NCBI GenBank assembly: GCA_039583695.1
Contig: JAVKSL010000008.1
Coordinates: 1 to 64,000, forward strand
DNA length: 64,000 bases
Source of the DNA: JAVKSL01 sp039583695
GTDB taxonomy: Bacteria; Actinomycetota; Acidimicrobiia; Acidimicrobiales; JAJPHD01
Direction of reading: 5' to 3'
The notes below the pieces were generated by a model. The model was not told where the DNA came from, searched no databases, and worked only from the letters and a program-made list of their open reading frames with translations. Positions within the stretch are counted from its first letter, which is position 1. Each line of letters begins with the position of its first letter. Both the position numbers and the translations under genes were made by a program. Positions 63,287 through 64,000 of this stretch are shown here, in pieces.

Positions 63287-64000
63287 TTACCTCTTGAGCG
63301 GGTAGAAGTAGGCCCCCACTGTGCCTGGCCCGGTGTGAGCCCCCACACTCGGTCCGATGCGGTAGCGGATCAGGTCCACCACGTCGTCTTTGGTTCTCAG
63401 CCGGGCCTCCAGGGCCTGAGCCATGGCCTCGGTCCCCGGATCGGCGGTGCCGATGGCGACACGAAGCGCAGGACCGCTGATGTGATCGGCCATTGCCCTT
63501 ACTGCGGCTGCGAGGTCACTGACCTGGTCGAGCACGGTCATAGTTCCTCCGATCATGGAGAGAACCGGGACGCCGGCCCCGGCGTGCGCGCTCGGGTCGA
63601 GGCGCCCGCCCCGGCTGGCCAGCTCGAGTCCGCCAACCACGAACACGTTCCCGGTGCTCGCACCCACGCTGGTCGCTACCCGGGCCGCATCCTCGATCTC
63701 GGCCCCGGCCCGGAGCGCTTGGGCAGCCTCCCAGATGGCGCAGGTGACCCCGAACGACGCGGTGCCCGAGTCGATCACTGCTACCTTGACCGGCGCCTCC
63801 CTCGCCGCCAGGCGGGCGACCTCGACGGTCGAGGAGACCACCACGCTCACATGCACCGACAGGATCGCCGTTGCGCCCCGGTCGGCGAGCGCCTGATACG
63901 CGGTGAGGAACTGGCCCGGAGAAGGTGCAGCAGTGGTGATCCCGCTGGTGAAGCGAGCCCAGAAGCTGTCCGCGTCGATGTCCAGTCCCTCCTGGAAGGC
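63287..64000 (-). CDS. DegV family fatty-acid-binding protein (5' end outside window)
   Basis: The frame runs from the stop at 63287 past position 64000. PSPGQFLTAYQAL, GATAILSVHVSVVVSSTVEV, VAVIDSGTASFGVTCAIWEA and VGGLELASRGGR are typical of DegV/FakB proteins, which bind a fatty acid for phosphorylation by FakA. The Ser of VHVSVV corresponds to the usual hydroxyl ligand position only approximately. About the first 70 residues are missing. Confidence 0.85.
   Translation of the reverse strand, partial: AFQEGLDIDADSFWARFTSGITTAAPSPGQFLTAYQALADRGATAILSVHVSVVVSSTVEVARLAAREAPVKVAVIDSGTASFGVTCAIWEAAQALRAGAEIEDAARVATSVGASTGNVFVVGGLELASRGGRLDPSAHAGAGVPVLSMIGGTMTVLDQVSDLAAAVRAMADHISGPALRVAIGTADPGTEAMAQALEARLRTKDDVVDLIRYRIGPSVGAHTGPGTVGAYFYPLKR

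Overview
The window is 64 kb of high-GC DNA with many GTG starts and dense operons whose genes overlap by ATGA or GTGA. Several neighbourhoods are typical of Actinobacteria: a SigR/RsrA pair, tilS-hpt-ftsH-fol, a PadR regulator beside the actinobacterial inositol-3-phosphate synthase and a DUF5318 gene, clpS-DUF2017, a DUF2342 zinc metalloprotease, twin TrkA genes beside an APC permease, and a class E-like sortase. An Acidimicrobiia-type actinobacterium is the most likely source, but no rRNA is present and the lineage is an inference.

Positions 1-9,610 are an accessory region. It starts with a truncated IS21-type istA and its terminal repeats, a broken DUF433/DUF5615 toxin-antitoxin pair, a short-chain dehydrogenase with an altered active site and a transketolase fragment carrying an in-frame stop. 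A catabolic locus follows: a divergent LDH2-type dehydrogenase, then SAF-domain and UxaA/SuyB-type subunits, an aldehyde dehydrogenase and an IlvD/Edd dehydratase. The set would fit sulfonated or ordinary sugar-acid breakdown. An IS110 remnant sits in front of the operon between two copies of its ribosome-binding site and start codon.

Positions 9,690-20,620 are mostly housekeeping: peptide deformylase, SigR/RsrA, a metalloprotease, a TilS-Hpt fusion, FtsH and folE-folP-(pseudophosphatase)-folB-folK. Positions 20,620-34,930 hold a MarR regulator with a two-in-one ABC exporter, a CWB2 cell-wall protein, a P450, an MFS transporter, glnE and nadE. Positions 35,050-36,270 hold a sigma factor, a selenocysteine tRNA and a 26-residue peptide.

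Positions 37,540-46,660 carry cell-surface and ion-homeostasis genes: an LPFTG protein with its sortase, an Fn3 protein, a STAS/HATPase switch, two TrkA proteins, a KimA-like potassium permease fused to an OB-fold, and a DtxR-type regulator overlapping a proton-pumping pyrophosphatase. Positions 49,169-55,448 carry topA-tmk-holB-cca. Positions 55,493-64,000 carry amtB-glnB behind GlnR-like sites, ino1-padR, panB, clpS and a DegV fragment.

Two features run through the window. First, short tandem repeats (9-36 bp units) sit at or near gene starts, stops and linkers, in several cases multiplying the stop or start codon itself. Second, a 100-bp palindromic repeat occurs at 20,581 and 59,081 and supplies protein ends to two unrelated genes.
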